Below, in pieces: positions 22,498 to 35,441 of a stretch of DNA of 64,000 bases. Position 1 is the stretch's first letter; each line of letters begins with the position of its first letter. Source of the stretch: Sipunculus nudus (taxonomy: Eukaryota; Annelida; Sipuncula; Golfingiida; Sipunculidae); NCBI GenBank assembly GCA_026874595.1, contig CM049307.1, positions 34,762,862-34,826,861 of the forward strand, read 5' to 3'. Below the pieces are notes generated by a model, which worked only from the letters and a program-made list of their open reading frames with translations, was not told where the DNA came from and did not search any database. The position numbers and the translations under genes are program-made.

Positions 22498-23725
22498 TTA
22501 TATCAACATGTTTATAATATGTATATAATATGTGCTAAAATAATAAAAACAAATTCAACATGGGCATCTGGCAGCAAGTCAGATAAGCCAGATTTTTGCA
22601 AACTGCATTTTGCAACAAGTGACCTTTTTACCTCTGCATACATGCAAACTACCAGCTTAGGTTACATGTTTTCCTATTCGTCAACATTGCTGTGTTTACA
22701 ATCATGCTGTTGATAAACAAGTTCACAGAGGCCTTATAAAATCTTTTCAAACCAGCATAACAGAGGAAGCCAGAAATCATATAAATTCTTGTTCAAAACG
22801 TAAATGAATGGGCACAAGGGTGTGAAATTCCTTTGTTTGACTCGTCCGACACGGGAATTTTTTTAACACAGACAAGACATTTTATGCCACTTACTCGTCT
22901 GTGGACAAGCAGAAAATACAAAATAATATTCACTGAAAAATGTGTAAAGAATATGCCAATGAGAATGTATCCTTTATCAATTACGCACAGAATGCGTTTT
23001 TTGCTCCAATTCATGTGAACAGCCTGTTCTGTGTTGATAAACATAGAGGCCGATATTGTTTGCTGATGATAGACTAGTTCCCCTCTACTACAAAGTTGCT
23101 TTTGTTATTTCTCTATGGATGTGATGACAAAGTCAGGAGCAAGGGAACAAGTCTATGCTGGCATCAACTTCTGCAATCATCAGATCATCAGCAACATCCC
23201 AATTCACCAACATGCCAAAATGCCGTCTTTATGCCAAATTTAGACATTTAGTTCACATCAGGTTCTGAACTGTGAGAAATAACCAAGGATATCATATTTT
23301 AGGAAAAGGGTAGCATCTTTGAAAATGGTTGGCATCCATCCAGCATTGGCAATCATTGAGGCAGAGAGCAGGAACCACTTCAGTCGCCCTCACAATGATT
23401 CAGTTTATATCAGCCGCTGCGAGCACCATGGCATTTCAAACAACTGTGGCTCATGTGTGCCCATAATGGTATATTCAAATGAATAATGATGTTTAAGATA
23501 TTGGCAATTGTAACTTTTTAATGCCATGTAATTTATTCTTTAGCAAAAATAAAGCCTGGCAATTGCCAGAGCATTCTCAAGGTTTGTTTTGCATTAGAAC
23601 CTGTGTGTGGTCTGTTCCATCAAGGGGATGCCCAAAGATCCCAGTCTGCATGCATATAACGCGGTGTTGGTATCCAGGCACAGCGAACAGAAAAACAGAG
23701 TGCGGTAACTATGGCTAGCATGATT
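22498..23725. other. Gene-free duplicated stretch (copy B)
   Basis: Counterpart of 12313-13535. No gene or RNA recognised. Confidence 0.5.
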
Positions 23726-23933
23726 AACAAGGCCTACAGGCCTAATGCGAACCTGTGCAAAGTTTGGGAGTATGAATGGAGGATTATTTTAAAAATTGAT
23801 CCTCTTATGTCCTGCATATCTACCTTAGTATTATGATTTCAGCAAAATGGATGTTTTGGACCTGCAAGTTTTGGACTAGGACATTTTAAAACTAGAATAT
23901 GGGTAGTAAACATGCGACTACATGTATCCGCCA

Positions 23934-25898
23934 AAATCAGAGTGGGACGGGTGAAGTGAGGCATGGATTGAGTGGCAAGGGGAAATAGAGTGAGGTGTGT
24001 TGCATATTAGCATTGATGTCTGCAGCTGAAATGTGTATGTAGGTTGCGCAATCTACCACAAAATCCAGAAAGCTGTCCAAGTTGTATACATATGCAAAAT
24101 TTTAGGCAGATAATTCGAACCACTACTTGTATATGAGTGATTTTATCCCACAGCATACAAACAGAAGGATGCTGTCCAAAAATGGTGGCAGGTGGGGCCA
24201 CCAATTTTGTATATGAATAAGAGCTATATGAGATCTATACATACACAAAATTTCAGGGGATATGTCAAACAAGTCCTGAGATATAAGCCTGAATGTATGC
24301 ATTGTAAACATAAATGTAGGTGGTGCCACCTGCCACAAAGTTGAGAAAGCTAACTAAGAAGCTTAAACATGCAAAGTTTTAGGCAGATAATTCAAACCAC
24401 TACTGAGATATGAGTGATTTTAGCCAACGGCAGACAAACATACTGACGCTGTGCAAAAATGGTGGCACCACCAATTTTGTGTATGATAAGATGTGTAAAC
24501 ATGCAAAATTTTAGGCAAATATGTCAAACCACTGCCGAGATATGAGTGATTTTATCCCATGGCAGACAAACAGACAGATGCTGTGCAAAAATGGTACCAG
24601 GTGGCGCCACCAATTTTGTGTATGATTAAGAGCTATGTGAGATCTATACACATGCAAAATTTTAAGGGGATAAGTCACACCAGTCCTGAGATATTAGCCT
24701 GAATGTCTGCAGCGTAAACATAAATGTAGGTGGCGCCACCTGCCACAAAATAGAGAAAGCTAACTAAGATGCTTAAACATGCAAAGTTTTAGGCAGATAA
24801 TTCAAACCACTACTGAGATATGAGTGATTTTAGCCAACGGCAGACAAACATACTGACGCTGTGCAAAAATGGTGGCAGGTGGCACCACCAATTTTGTGTA
24901 TGATAAAGAGCTATGTGAGATCTATACACATGAAAAATTTCAGGGAGATATGTCAAGCCAGTCCTGAGATATAAGCCTGAATGTCTGTAGCAGATACATA
25001 AATGTAGGTGGCGTCACCTGCCACAAAATCCAGAAAGCTATCCAAGATGTATAAACCTGCAAAATTTTAGGCGGATATGTCAAACCACTGCCGAGATATC
25101 AGTGATTTTTTCCCACGGCAAACAAACAGACAGATGCTGTGCAAAAATGATTGCAGGTGGCGCCACCAATTCTGCGTATGATAAAGAGCTATGTGAGATC
25201 TATAAACATGCAAAATTTTTGCCCAATCGGTCAAATGGTTCCCGAGATATGAGCTTGGATGTCTGCAGCTTAAATGTGAATGTAGGTGGCGCCACCTGTC
25301 ATAAAATCAAGAAAGCTGTCCAAGATGTATATACAGTGGAACCCCACAATTACAACCACCTTGGGGACTGACCAAAGTGGTCGTAATTTGGGGGTGGTCG
25401 TATTTGTGAAACTCTAAGTTACCTGGATCGTGTATTTAGGACCAAAAATAGTGGTCCTAATTGTGGGGTGGTCGCAAGGCGGGGTTCCACTGTACATGCA
25501 AAATTTCAGGTGGATAAGTAGAGATATGAGTGTTTTTATCCCAAGGCAGATGAACAGATGGACACTGTGCAAAAATGGTTGCAGGTGGCACCACAATTAT
25601 TAGTGTATATTATAAAGCTATCCAAGGGCTACTTTTGTGCAAAATTTTTAGCCTGATCGGTCAAACGATTCCCGAGATATGTGGGATTATGTGTGAAAAC
25701 AGACGCACATATGAATGCTGGGCAGACAGGAAAGGTCAGAGGTCAATCAAAAATGAGGGCACAGCAGTTCACATGTGCCCCGATCATAATTCCGAATTAA
25801 AAAAAAAAATCTGCCCAGTGGTTACAGTGGAGTTTTCCGGAAACCTATGTGGCGGTGGCGTCAGGGTCCAACTGAAAACATAGTGTCCACAAAACTCG
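23934..25898 (+). mobile_element. Family-4 tandem-core element, copy B2
   Basis: Head GTATCCGCCAAAA at 23934-23946. Core units carry GGTGGCGCCACC near 24600, 24729, 25158 and 25287. The tail near 25882 is decayed (GTGTCCACAAAACTCG). Unit order differs from copy A2: a partial unit near 24440-24490 is juxtaposed to another, as expected from unequal exchange. Confidence 0.65.
25332..25494. mobile_element. Short TA-target inverted-repeat element (copy B)
   Basis: Same element as 15007-15203 at the same site, 34 bp shorter because one of the GGTGGTCGCAATTG repeats is missing. Its presence at the orthologous position shows that it predates the segmental duplication. Confidence 0.75.
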
Positions 25899-28368
25899 CA
25901 CCACCAGTCTTGTATACAACAAAGACATATATACATTTGCCCAATGTTAGACTAATATGTCAAACCCCTCCTGTGAAATAAGCACGGACATACACTGTGC
26001 AAAAATTATTGTAGGTGGGGCCACCAGTCTTATACACTATAAAGCAACCCAATATGTATAAACATGCCCAATTTTAGGCTGATGTATGAAATTCCTCTGT
26101 AGAAATAAGTAGGCACATACACTGCAAAAGTCAATGTAGGTGGCACCACCTGTCTTGTAAATGAGAATACCATCAAAGACACATAGACAGGTCAAAATAT
26201 CAAGCCAATACATCAAACTTCCCTAGAGTTTGATGCACTGGGCTGACGAGGCTTAGGTGAGTAAGGCAGTACGAGTGAACTGTGAAAAATTGCTGCCTCA
26301 AGCTACTGCATTGAGTGAACGCATGACCTGCACCTGGTTAGACTGAGTGAACTTTTGACCTGTATCTGGCTGCACTGTGTGAACTCTTGACCTGTTGCAT
26401 AATCTGACACAGTCGGCAGTCTGCCAAAGCTATAAACAGATCCAGGCTGAACTTTGGTGCCAAATCTGATGCAGTGAGCAGTCTGCCAAAGCTATAAATA
26501 GAATGCAGCTACTGCACTGAGTGAACTCTTGGCCCATACTTGGGTGCACTTCTTCCAATCCTGGCACTGTGCCAAAACTATTCATAAAGCTGACATCATC
26601 CTGGCTAATGGCCAACATCAAGGCACTGGCAATTTGCCAATGGTAAACCAAGTGCTGCCATCTGTACACAAAAGTGGTCCCTACTTGAAATAAATTTGAA
26701 ATTAATTTTCCTAATAAAAAATGTTTTCAGCTGACCTTTTATAAAAAAAAATCAGGAATATATGTAAAATTATTACAGATGCGTACTGAATGCAAAATTA
26801 AATACAGATATATCTCATTGATGGCAAAATTTTGAATTAAGTTGAGAAGGGATACCAATAATTTATAATCCATGTACAATTGTCTTTATATAGCCACAGA
26901 CAGCGGAATATCCATGATTGTAACATTGTCTGGTATGATGAATAAATTAAATCATAAATCTGAATTTTTTAAAAGCTTTTAAAAAAGCTTTCTTGTCAAT
27001 ATTAACCAAAGATAACCTGAAATCTAAATGTCTAGTGGCATGGTGTAATAGATGCAAATAAACTGGTGATAGGCTAGATGTAACAGCATCACACAGCTAA
27101 CATATATGGTAAAATGACTCAATTCAATCTCCATAATTCAGCCAAAAATCATTCATGTGGAACCATTAATGACAATTATTATAAGAATTATTGTAGGGAT
27201 TATTCTTGTAAAATATTTAACAAACTTGCTTCAGTGGCATCAGTCGAAAAACATTTCGCAGGTTTATAACTCATATAGGAAGATACAGCAAACTGGCTAA
27301 GTTCAGCTTCCTGTAACTCAGCCAAAAAGCACTGAACCAAAACCATTTCAACAAACTTGAATTATCAACATCTGAGGATGATTAATGTGTGAGATTAAAG
27401 AATTTGGCCCAGTGGTTTTTGAGAAGAAGATCTGTGTAGCCACTGAGCTGAAATGGGCTGTTATGGCACATGACTAAATTCAGCTTCCCATAACTTAGCC
27501 AAAAGTCACTTAATAGAGACCATTTGAATAAAATTCAAAAAGCTCTACCCTAGGATCATTTCTGTGCGATATTAAACAATTTGGCCAAATGGTTTTAGAG
27601 AAGAAGTTTTTTGTAGCCCTCAGTGTGATACAGGCACTGATGACCCCATACAAAAAAGGCCGATGCAGGTGGCGCCACCAATACCTCAATTTCAGATATG
27701 ACTCATGTGACCAACATTGGCATAGAATTTGGTGATGATAGCTCCAGCTGTTCCTGAGACTGAAATTTTAATATGCATTTTTGGATAGATGACAAAGTTC
27801 AACCTCCTGTAACTCGGCCAAAAATCTCCGAACTGGAATCATTCAAACAAATTTGAGAGAGTTTGTTCCAGGGATCATTTCTGTGAAATATTGGACAATT
27901 TGGCTTAACAATTTCGGAGAAGAAGATTTTTAAAGCTTTTTTAGCTTTTTCCCTATAAAATTAAAGAAAATGCAGTTAGAAAAAAAATTAACAATTTCCG
28001 ATAGAGTTTTTCAGATGACTTATTATTTGCAAAACTTTTGGTGATGCTAGCCCCTGCCATTTTTGAGATAGCTATGGTTAACGTACAGACAACGCACGAC
28101 GTACGACGGATGCCACTGCACCATCGCATAAGTTTGCTAAAAATGCTAATATTTCTGTTCAGTATGTAACAATGTGAGCACTCCAGCAGAAGAGAATGAA
28201 TCATATATGATTCAGATTTTTACAAATTTATACTTTGCAACTTGCTTAATGCTTCAACCTGAAGCAGCGATAATAATCAGGTCTTCAAGCTGATGATGTT
28301 ATCTGCATATTAATCATTATAAAGGGCTATATTAAACAGACTTATATTGATTTTAGTTATTTTCAATG

Positions 28369-29186
28369 TAGCCCGATTGAATCGGACTCAATATTATTAG
28401 GCCCGCCATATATTGAGTCCGATAGCCATACAGTGAGAGTTTCTACAATATAAGCCATAGACTACACGCCACCAAATGCCCTTGTGACTAGTGTCAACAG
28501 GGGTTTATTACCCAATGCTTGCGGTCATTCTTCAGAGCCAGGCTCGTTGAAACAAAATGTAACATTATTTTAGCTGTCAATCACTTGAGTCAGCGAGGCT
28601 ATCAGTGAGGTCATCAAGTGCGCCTGTTCAACTGTTCTTCTGTCCCTACTAAACTCGCTGACACGCCTGTGGTTAAAACGTCGGTAAATGTTTAAAAATG
28701 ATGATCCAAGTTTAATTTTAGTTGCTATCAAAACCATGAAACGCATGCTTATTGGTGTTAAAATGGTATAATCCTGTGTCTTGTTGTTTGGCAGTAAACA
28801 GGCAGTCAAAGAAGATGCAACGGATCCGTTGCATCTTCCGTGGCTTATATTGCAAAAACTCTCACTGTATGGCTATCGGACTCAATATTATTTGGCCCAC
28901 CATATATTGAGTCCGATAGCCATACAGTGATTAAAACGTTGGTAAATGTTTAAAAATGATGATCCAAGTTTAATTTTAGTTGCAATAGAAACCATGAAAC
29001 ACATGCTTATTGGTGTTAAAATGAAATAATCCTGTGTCTTGTTGTTTGGCAGTAAACAGGAAGTCAAAGAAGATGCAACGGATCCGCTGAACCTTCCGTG
29101 GCTTTTATTGTAAAAACTCTCACTGTATGGCTATCGGACTCAATATATGGCTGGCCTAATAATATTGAGTCCGATTCAATCGGGCT
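28369..29186. mobile_element. Long-TIR element with 10-bp target duplication (Mutator-like MITE)
   Basis: About 100 bp at each end are inverse complements (start AGCCCGATTGAATCGGACTC, end the complement of it). The flanks carry the direct repeat ATTTTCAATG at 28359-28368 and 29187-29196. Long TIRs with a 9-11 bp duplication are typical of Mutator-like elements. Inside, a roughly 245-bp segment (TTAAAACG...CTCACTGTATGG) is tandemly duplicated, and a further pair of internal terminal-repeat copies lies near 28880-28930. No transposase frame exists, so it is non-autonomous. The first 39 bp of its left end also close copy A at 18031-18069. Confidence 0.75.
28811..28838. repeat. 28-bp perfect palindrome
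   Basis: GAAGATGCAACGGA is followed directly by its complement TCCGTTGCATCTTC, centred on GGATCC. The second copy of the unit near 29070 has the left arm but a decayed right arm. Confidence 0.9.
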
Positions 29187-29196
29187 ATTTTCAATG

Positions 29197-30062
29197 ATAA
29201 TTAAAAGTTGTTTTATTCCGACAAGTTGGACATAGCTGCGGACAACCAACTGTTTGCATCACACTTGTCCACGGAAAAGCAATGAAATTTCATATTTCCA
29301 CACCCCTGCCTGGCAGGCTTTAAAATGTATTCCTGAAATGAATGCTATCCAATGATATATATATCTACGATAAAAATTCCACATTTAACAAATTTAGTGA
29401 TACACCTATAATCAAACAAGGAATGATATACCGATAGCTAAAGCATGTACCTTTTAGTCCATCTCTGGACCCTTGTGTCCCATGTTAGACCCGATGGACG
29501 GACACCGTTTAACAATAACTTTAAAGTTTAAACCCCTCACTATAATTTAAGTATAACACAATAGCAGTGAATTCTCTTCTAAGAGCTCGATATTACTTTT
29601 ATATATATGCGTTTTCTTTGTACCTAGAACGTGGAGTTACTTACCAGTGTGACCGGGAAGCTGACATGTTATCATCCTACCCTCACAAGATTAAAATGGT
29701 CTTGTGACTTTCCGACTGCCTGACTGCTCTTGAGCTGTCACAATCCCCAGTGATATGGATTCCCTACCACGTTACGTCATACGGAATCCCCCAGAGGGAA
29801 CCCCTATGACGTGTTCTGAGGAATTCCGAAATAGACTGATCCCGTACTCAATGGTGCGATTTTATAAAAACTTCAATCTGTCAATTAAATGAGAAAAAAG
29901 AAGAAAAGCACGATCCGAAATCAGAAATATTTATGATTATCTGATGACAAATACATAAAACTGTATAAAGTACATATTTGGATAAACAGCGTTGAACCAG
30001 ACGTGTCATCCTGAAAGTTGAAGCGGCCTGACTTGTTCATAATTTTGCCGCCAGGTGTCAGT
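29197..30062. other. Apparently single-copy, gene-free stretch with paired CRE-like sites
   Basis: No match to the window's repeat families was noticed. ACGTCATA (29774-29781) and its inverse TATGACGT (29805-29812) form two CRE/ATF-like sites about 250 bases upstream of the small ORF at 30063. This could be a promoter region, but no transcription start can be seen. Confidence 0.35.
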
Positions 30063-30182
30063 ATGCGACGGATTTTAGGCAGAGCAGTTTGTTATAAATT
30101 GCCCCAGAACACAGGATTTCATAGTACAGCACCCAGTGGGATAGTTCTCAATATTAGCTCTCTGAAGAGCTGTAATGCTTAG
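30063..30182 (+). CDS. Candidate short ORF resembling a mitochondrial targeting leader
   Basis: ATG at 30063 opens a 39-residue frame beginning MRRILGRAVCYKLPQ and containing GFHSTAPSG. The arginine-spaced, acid-free start followed by a Ser/Thr-rich stretch is what mitochondrial presequences look like. If it is a first exon, a donor could be within it (for example GTACAG at 30123 or GTAATG at 30172), but no downstream exon was recognised. It may equally be chance. No function is assigned. Confidence 0.2.
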   Translation: MRRILGRAVCYKLPQNTGFHSTAPSGIVLNISSLKSCNA

Positions 30183-33100
30183 ATCATGACAATCTTATGC
30201 TTCCATGTCATCTAATGCCTGTTTATCAATTATTTATCATAAAATTTTTATTTGATTGATTAATTTTATATATAGCAAAGTTTAATTCATGTAGCTTCTC
30301 TTCTATTAAACAATTTAATATATAAATTACTGTACTAACCTTGGAATTTTCAGTGTTGCTTCCCACAATGTTAATAATTTTAATAATAATAATAATAATA
30401 ATTATATGGTTTCTCAAAAGTATGATAGAGCCCATTTGCCAATTTCTACTCAGAACTTTATTAATAATTTTGTGATGAATAAATGCTTCTTAGAAATGTT
30501 TTACATTAACTGTGTTGTCATGTTTCCATTGAAAATGTATTTTAGCTAGCATCTATGCTGAAGCCCAATACTTGCTCTTGAGAGCTTCCTCAAGAATTGC
30601 CCTGACCAAATCAATGCAATTCCAATCTGATATGATCCACAGTGTTGTATCCTCACCAATGTAACCTATCATCCCAGGCTATTTGAAGAAATTGATGATT
30701 TCAAATTACAGGGATGTTGCCCTAATAAAATTAGTGAAACTTGATGTCTTTCTCCTTCAACAAGAGAATGCAAAGCTTATCTCGAAGCATGCAGATACAC
30801 ATATAGTAGAACCCGGAATGACCTCATGAGGGTAAAATCGTGATGTATTAATGTTTATCAAAATTGTCTTATTCACTATAACCCAAGTGTTTATCAAGTA
30901 GGGCTGAAATTATAAGTACCTAAAATTTTCTGTAGTTTTCCCCAAGACATTGAGTTTACCCCTATATATAGCTCTCCTTCTTCTGAAGCATACAATGACA
31001 CATACAAAGTCTAATGAGACTTAAGTCACCGTTTTGAATTTATCTAAAGAACTTAAAATGTTTTGTGCACCAATATTGAGGAAATTTAAGAAATGTAGTA
31101 CTAAAAACATTAAGGTGTTCACAAAAATACTATTTCATCATAATTCTTCTTGATAGTAATGGTAAAGTTCACAAACTTGTTGAGACCACAAGTTTGCAGT
31201 ATATCAAAGGTTATGGTCATATTTACATAACCTTTATATTTACACACATTGGATCATCAGGATCAAGGGCATCAGTTTTTTGGACTTGACTGAAAATTTG
31301 AATGAAACAATAAATTTGAGGAGGGGGGGGGGGGGATGTGCAGTACAGGGGAAGGAATGCTTGGGGCTCACAAAATTCCAATATTTCTGCAGATTTAAAT
31401 TTGAAGGCATAATTATGAGATCAAAGTCACCAATTTTACAAATTGCCTGTCACCTTTCTGACACTACAAGTATATAAAATTTGAGGGGGACACATGCAGT
31501 ATCTAAAAAGTTATGGGGAGTAAAATCCATTATATCAGCAGATTTGACCTTAAAGATCAAGATCATCAGCTTTCAGACTTCTCTGATAACTTGGCTGAAA
31601 CAACAGGTGTACTAAATATGAGGTAATGCATGACCCTGCTGAAATATGTGACAGTGCAGGGTCTCCGTGGTGATAAAAAAATACAGCTGAACCGGGAAGA
31701 ACACAACACAATATAACAATATATAGGTGATCATTTTATTTGAACAAGTTATGTGCATAAAACAATGACTAGCCATAATGAAGAGTATTAATACTGTGAA
31801 ACATAAAAGCAATTGAGAATTTGATTGTTGTTACTGGCGAATATGACAAGAGGTTTATACACTACTTGACATGAAACCTTTGTATGCTGAGAACAACCAT
31901 TATCATGAGCCTGACTATCAGTAGAGGTCGAGTAATCCATGATACATTCACTAAGTTCTGGTAACTTGATCATAATATTCTGTATTGAGCACATGAGGTC
32001 TTGTAGGTACAAGAGCAAGGCCATTTAAGCATTGCTACACAAGAATATGAACTTTAAAATCATAGGCTTAAGCACTTCAGATTATTGAGACAATGAGTTT
32101 TTTTCACTCCTATACATTTATACACATCTAACGTTTAGGCTAAGTAATGTATTTCTGGTCAACACATAAGTAAATTTTGTGCTACTGATTTGAAAGCATT
32201 TACATAAACTACTATTCATGCAGTGGTGGTATTCATAAATTCATGTATTTTTTAATTCCTTTTGAAGGTAGCATTCAGTAAATCCCTGCTCAGCAAATCA
32301 CAGACAAATATACCTGCAGGTAAATGCAAAGGTTTTAACAACTACAATTTAAAAAATATGAATTTAGTAGAATTAATGCAGCCACACCAAAATCATGAGT
32401 TTCTATTCATGAAATATTTATATAATACAAATAATAGTATAATCACATTACAAATAATAATCATAAAACTCTCATAAATCACTGCAATTCATGAATGCAG
32501 ATACAAACTGAAATTAGCATTGGTAATTAACCAAACAAGATTACAAAATCATGCAAAATTGTGATTAAGCAAAATATTTAACTTCAAGTTTGCTTTTAGT
32601 TACACCAGAAAGTAATAATGATCAAAATGTTGGTACCATACTTTAACAGTCAGGTAAAAGACAAGCTGAATATATGTACTCATCACATAAAACATGTTTC
32701 AAGCATTCAAATTATAACAGAGTTTATGTATCAATATAATAAATTTTCAAATCAGTTGTTCACTATTATTCCATGTAAAACTATATAATGCAGAGAATGC
32801 AAATACTGTAATCATGAGTGAATACACAAAATATTCAATTAAAATTAAAATATCATGTTCATTAAGGTAAACAGTATTACATTTTGGTAATTAAAGTGAA
32901 CATTGTCACATTTACTGATTACAATTTCCCCAAGTCTGACTCTAATCTTGGGGTTTCCACATTGTCTCATTAGGGTCTGCAGCTGATAAGTTTTTGTGAA
33001 GGCACAAAGGACATTTTTTTACACCGGACAAACATTATGCTGTGCCACTAAAAGACATCCACTGAAAAATTCAAACAAATTGGAAACTCTCCAATCTAGG

Positions 33101-33388
33101 ATTAATCCAATGCAGTGGTCGTGCCTCTTAATACAGCAATAACCAAAAACAATTTAATAAATTTAAAAGACCAACAAGTTTAAAAGCTACAGTTACAGAT
33201 ATATAAATATATCAAGTACATATCAATACAATGAAACACAAAGTTATTATCATGGTGTTTTACAATATCTACAAATTAAATATACATCTATTTTCTATAT
33301 GTACAATATGTTGCATAAAAAATAAACCCAAAGTATTTTAAGCTGTCATTAAATCTTTTGCAAACACATTTATAACTTAAAAAGCACA
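30183..33388. other. Gene-free AT-rich region
   Basis: Contains an (ATA/TAA) run near 30377-30400, a 13-base G run at 31323-31335 and many short frames without motifs. A weak ~120-bp periodic phrase (AAATTTGAGG..., TCACC..TT.., CATCAG) recurs around 31300-31620, suggesting decayed repeat sequence. No gene recognised. Confidence 0.45.
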
Positions 33389-33645
33389 AGAGCAAAGACC
33401 TCCGCCAAGTCAGCTCATTAGCCTCAAATGATACTGTCAGAAAAGCAGCATTTTCCCCTTTAAAATATTTCTGGATCAAGAATGTTTCCATATCAAAATT
33501 TAAAAAATTTTTCCTTCAATCATTGCTGAGCTATCCTGAAATTTTATCAAAATCTGTCAATAACTTTTTGACTAATGTTACCAACAGATACACATACAAA
33601 CCAATACCAGCAAAACCATAGCCCCTTTCGCTTTGTGGAGGTAAT
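33389..33645 (+). mobile_element. Family-3 short head/tail element
   Basis: The head AGACCTCCGCCAAGTCAGCT (about 33397) carries ACCTCCGCCAAG. The tail TTTCGCTTTGTGGAGGTAAT ends near 33645 and carries a decayed inverse copy; the intact inverse CTTGGCGGAGGT is in the related tail at 35424-35435. The body TTCAATCATTGC(T)GAGCTATCCTGA is shared with 35280-35310, supporting a common family. Confidence 0.5.
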
Positions 33646-34063
33646 AAATGGGTAAAGTCGAATATATTTGCAGACTAAAGCTAAGATTTCTTATATGTAC
33701 GGTATGTGGGATGCGGAAAGCGTAAAATATTGGTACACATGTTGAGAAACAAAGGTGAGATTCCTCATGCGGAATGCTTGTATATCCGGCAGAAAATTAT
33801 CAATACATGTAGCAAATTTTCAAGTTTCTGGATGATATCAAGGGGCAACACGTAGAAAAAATGCATGTTGCCATGCAGATTCATATGAAATCTCTCAACA
33901 CACTTTCTATATTCCGTAGAAAAGGAATCTTACACGTTAATACTGAAGAAACTAGCCCTCGAAATTTGCCAAAAAGGGGTTTTTGCCCAATCCCCCTATA
34001 GGGGTAGGGGTTTTGGGGAGCTCAAGTCATTTACTTTCTTATTGAAACAGGGCAAAGGACTAT
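33646..34063. other. Gene-free spacer
   Basis: No recognised gene or element. CCCCTATAGGGGTAGGGG near 34002 is a small GC-rich palindrome. Confidence 0.35.
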
Positions 34064-35437
34064 AACAAGTGACCCATGGGTCATGATGCTCAGCTGACTG
34101 GGAAGAGATTTGCAAAAGAAAATTTTATCATCTGAATGGTAGTATATATACCCATTCAACTGAAGTATCAAACAGATTAAACAACAGGCGAGTTGTGTCT
34201 GTATTTATATATCTTAAAAATAGAGAAAAAATGCATAAACTTTTAAAAAAAATACAGGTGGCTCCACCAGTCTGCAGAAACTAATAAAAACACTTAATGG
34301 TCAATATCCATGCAAAGAATCATGGTGATCTCTGTATTAGTTGTTCAGATACTCAAGCTTTTGTATCAAATTTTCCATTATTCTGAGGGGTACTTTGGGG
34401 CCACATTGCTCGAAGGATATGGGTAACAGAGACCTAATTTCTGGTTTCCATAGAGCCTTTTCATAGGTCTCTCACTGTGTTAAGAACGAAGATTCTAGGT
34501 CCAGTCTATACGATTGGTGCCCTGTTAACAATGTTCACATTTTTAAAGGTCTCAATAATAGAGAAAAAAAATCGTAAAAATTTGAAAAAAATAGAGGTGG
34601 CGCACCCAGTCTGCAGAAACTGATGGAACAGGTCATGATCAATATGTATGCCGAAAATCATGACCATCAGTGTTGTAGTTATTGAGATACTGCAGTTTTT
34701 GTATCAAATTTTCCATTATTCTGGGGGGTAATTTGGAGCCATACAGCTTAAAGAATATGGGTAACAGAGACCTAATTTCAGGTTTCCATGGAGACTTTTT
34801 ATGGGTCTCCCTGTGTGTCAAGAATGAAGATTCTAGGTCCAGTTGTTACGATTTGTTCCCTGTTGACAGATAACTACATCCTTAAAGGTCTCAAAAATAG
34901 AGAAAAAAATGTAAAAATTTGCAAATTTACAGGTGGCACCACCAGTCTGCAGGAACTGATGAAACATCTCATGATCAATATGTATGCCAAAAATCATGAC
35001 CATCAGTGATTTAGTTGAGATATTGGAGTTTTTGTATGAAATTTTTGACTATTCTGGGGGGTACTTTGGGGCCCCATTGCTCAAAGGATATGGGTAACAG
35101 AGACCTAATTTCTGGTTTCCATGGAGACTTTTCATAGGTGTCACACTGTGTAAAGAATGAAGATTCTAGGTCCAGTCAATACGATTTGTGCCCTGTTAAC
35201 AATGTTCACATTTTTAAAGGTCTCAAAAATAGAGAAAAAATTCGTAAAAAATCAAAAAATACAGGTGTCACCATCAAATTTAATCCATTGTTCCTTGTAT
35301 CATTGCCCAGCTATCCTGAAAATTTCATCAAACCCTGTCGAGGACTTTTTGTATTATCATGCTAACAGACAACTGATAAACAGACAGACAAACGTGCCCA
35401 AAAACATAATCCCTGTCGCTAGGCTTGGCGGAGGTAA
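34064..35437 (+). repeat. Family-1b head followed by a ~340-bp tandem array, ending in a family-3 tail
   Basis: The head AACAAGTGACCCATGGGTCA (34064) is followed by GCTCAGCTGACTGGG. Three to four units with a period near 337 bp then begin at CAGGTGGC(T/G)CCACCAGTCTG-type cores (about 34255, 34595, 34930, and a partial one near 35260). Each unit contains the same phrases: ATCATGACCATCAGTG, GGATATGGGTAACAGAGACC and GATTCTAGGTCCAGT. After the last core the sequence switches to a family-3 tail (CTTGGCGGAGGTAATAAA, 35424-35441). Short frames here are repeat shadows. Confidence 0.65.
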
Positions 35438-35441
35438 TAAA

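Larger units (their letters stand above)
23726..28140 (+). mobile_element. Family-2 head/tail element, copy B (with nested family-4 array)
   Basis: Head AACAAGGCCTACAGGCCTAA with GCGAACCTGTG at 23726-23757. The tail (ACCATCGCATAAG...TTTGCTAAAAA, ending about 28143) has lost the 8 bases CTCACAGG that copy A retains, so its subterminal inverted repeat is broken. It contains the family-4 array at 23934-25898. Confidence 0.65.
18070..28403 (+). repeat. Segmental duplication, copy B (no hAT insertion)
   Basis: Begins GGTCCACGAGTTAAGATTTG directly after the truncated end of copy A and follows copy A through to 28403 in the same orientation. It lacks the hAT element and 700 bp of tandem core. The core array near 24000-25300 is arranged slightly differently from A's, as expected for unequal exchange between units. 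It is not known whether the whole is real or partly an assembly effect, but the accumulated substitutions argue for two true copies. Confidence 0.9.
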
